DNA of 64,000 bases, from the NCBI RefSeq assembly GCF_001650695.1, contig NZ_LWQS01000040.1, forward strand, positions 24,299-88,298, written 5' to 3'. Positions within the stretch are counted from its first letter, which is position 1. Every line of letters starts with the position of its first letter. The notes beneath the pieces are model-generated. The model ran no database searches, was not told the DNA's origin, and saw only the letters and a program-made list of their open reading frames with translations. The stretch is from Chloroflexus islandicus (GTDB taxonomy: Bacteria; Chloroflexota; Chloroflexia; Chloroflexales; Chloroflexaceae). Both the position numbers and the translations under genes were made by a program. Below, piece after piece: positions 63,392 to 64,000 of this stretch.

Positions 63392-64000
63392 CGTCATTGC
63401 GAGGATGCGCCGGCATTCATTCCCTCACTCGTCTGTATGACTGGCACGGCGCGTCCGAAGCCCTGCGCCCGCCCCAGTTGTCATTGCGAGGACGCGGCGC
63501 GCCGGCAGTCATTCCCTCACCTAGGCCGTATGACTGGCGCGGCGCGTCCGAAGCAATCCCCCGCAAGAGCGGATGCCATCCGCTGCCTGCCCGTCCTGCA
63601 ACCGATCCCAGTAACTCACGCTTCCCGCTCCAGTAGGAGATTGCTTCGGGAGCTGCGCCCCCTCGCAATGACATGGTGGCCGGTCGTTGTGCAGATGGGC
63701 TTGGAGATACTGCCCCCACCCGCTGGATTGCAAGGGTAGACAGAACATCTCCGGTACCCGGCCCTTCAGGGCCGGGCTACATGTACGAAGCCCGCTTGCG
63801 CGGGCTGATCCCCCACCCCATCACCCCTCCCCCGCTGGGGGAGGGGTGATGGGGCGTGCAGCGCCGGACGTTGCGGCATTGCTCAACGATCAATAGGTGT
63901 GCTCAACCACACGTTTTGTCAGTCCCTCAACCCGCGGGGGTTCAGTCCGGTACCCGGCCCTTCAGGGCCGGGCTAGGGTTACGAAGCCCGCTGCGCGGGC
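63392..64000. repeat. Terminal repeat mosaic at the window end
   Basis: GTCATTGCGAG inverted-repeat units (about 63392-63680), one MITE-like copy (about 63728-63933, left end with GTAGACAGAACATC) and the beginning of another (from about 63938: GGTTCAGTCCGGTACCCGG, double palindrome to the edge). No gene is seen between the rha operon and the window end. Confidence 0.7.

Overview
The window looks like chromosome from a Chloroflexus-type filamentous anoxygenic phototroph (Chloroflexales). This is inferred from gene content and style: tandem MGDG-synthase-like glycosyltransferases, a pyrR-pyrB-pyrC operon, a complete L-rhamnose regulon with the fused aldolase/dehydrogenase, CSLREA/beta-helix surface proteins, GC-rich coding sequence, and long intergenic tracts filled with short repeats such as CCCGGCCCTGAAGGGCCGGG followed by a second small palindrome. 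I saw no rRNA, tRNA, CRISPR array, prophage or transposase gene. Genus level is an inference, not a computed placement.

Layout, left to right. 1-5.6 kb: two overlapping glycolipid glycosyltransferase genes run leftward, diverging from a pyr operon with a clear promoter, PyrR-binding hairpin, leader ORF and attenuator; an orphan NarL/FixJ regulator follows. 6-15 kb: a glyoxalase-fold dioxygenase, HtpX, two exported HExxH peptidases, an ACT-domain malic enzyme, and an AraC regulator divergent from two small membrane proteins. 15.8-28 kb: proA, a GatD-like amidotransferase without MurT, a LacD-type aldolase, an acyl-CoA ligase, P5C dehydrogenase, a DUF72 protein and a degenerate prolyl-tRNA synthetase paralogue. 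28-43 kb: a mostly leftward, partly AT-rich stretch of surface or exported proteins (two CSLREA proteins, GH114 lipoprotein, two DUF3592 proteins of which one is frameshifted, a SmpA-like protein, an Ntn amidase, a subtilase with a separate propeptide-like lipoprotein), plus a thioredoxin/NifX pair and two related four-helix membrane proteins. 43.8-50.7 kb: a GH31 glucosidase, a HEPT/MNT (type VII) toxin-antitoxin pair, a candidate structured RNA, a coiled-coil/J-like protein and an FeS-type photolyase. 50.9-63.2 kb: the rhamnose regulon, transcribed leftward from one strong promoter.

How genes work together. PyrR probably controls pyrRBC by a leader-translation attenuation mechanism like the one proposed for Thermus. 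The rha genes form a complete route: RhaR (DeoR family) control, ABC uptake (binding lipoprotein, two permeases, fused ATPase), mutarotase, isomerase, kinase, and a fusion that cleaves rhamnulose-1-P and oxidises lactaldehyde. The subtilase and its propeptide-like lipoprotein form a two-gene unit, as do thioredoxin/NifX and HEPT/MNT.

The gene-poor tracts (5.65-6.1, 12.8-13.2, 15.4-15.8, 18.6-19.2, 22.5-23.8, 40.6-40.85, 48.1-49.1, 56.4-57.4, 63.4-64.0 kb) are mosaics of at least four short repeat families. One is a roughly 200-bp MITE-like unit with terminal inverted repeats. Several copies carry intrinsic-terminator hairpins.
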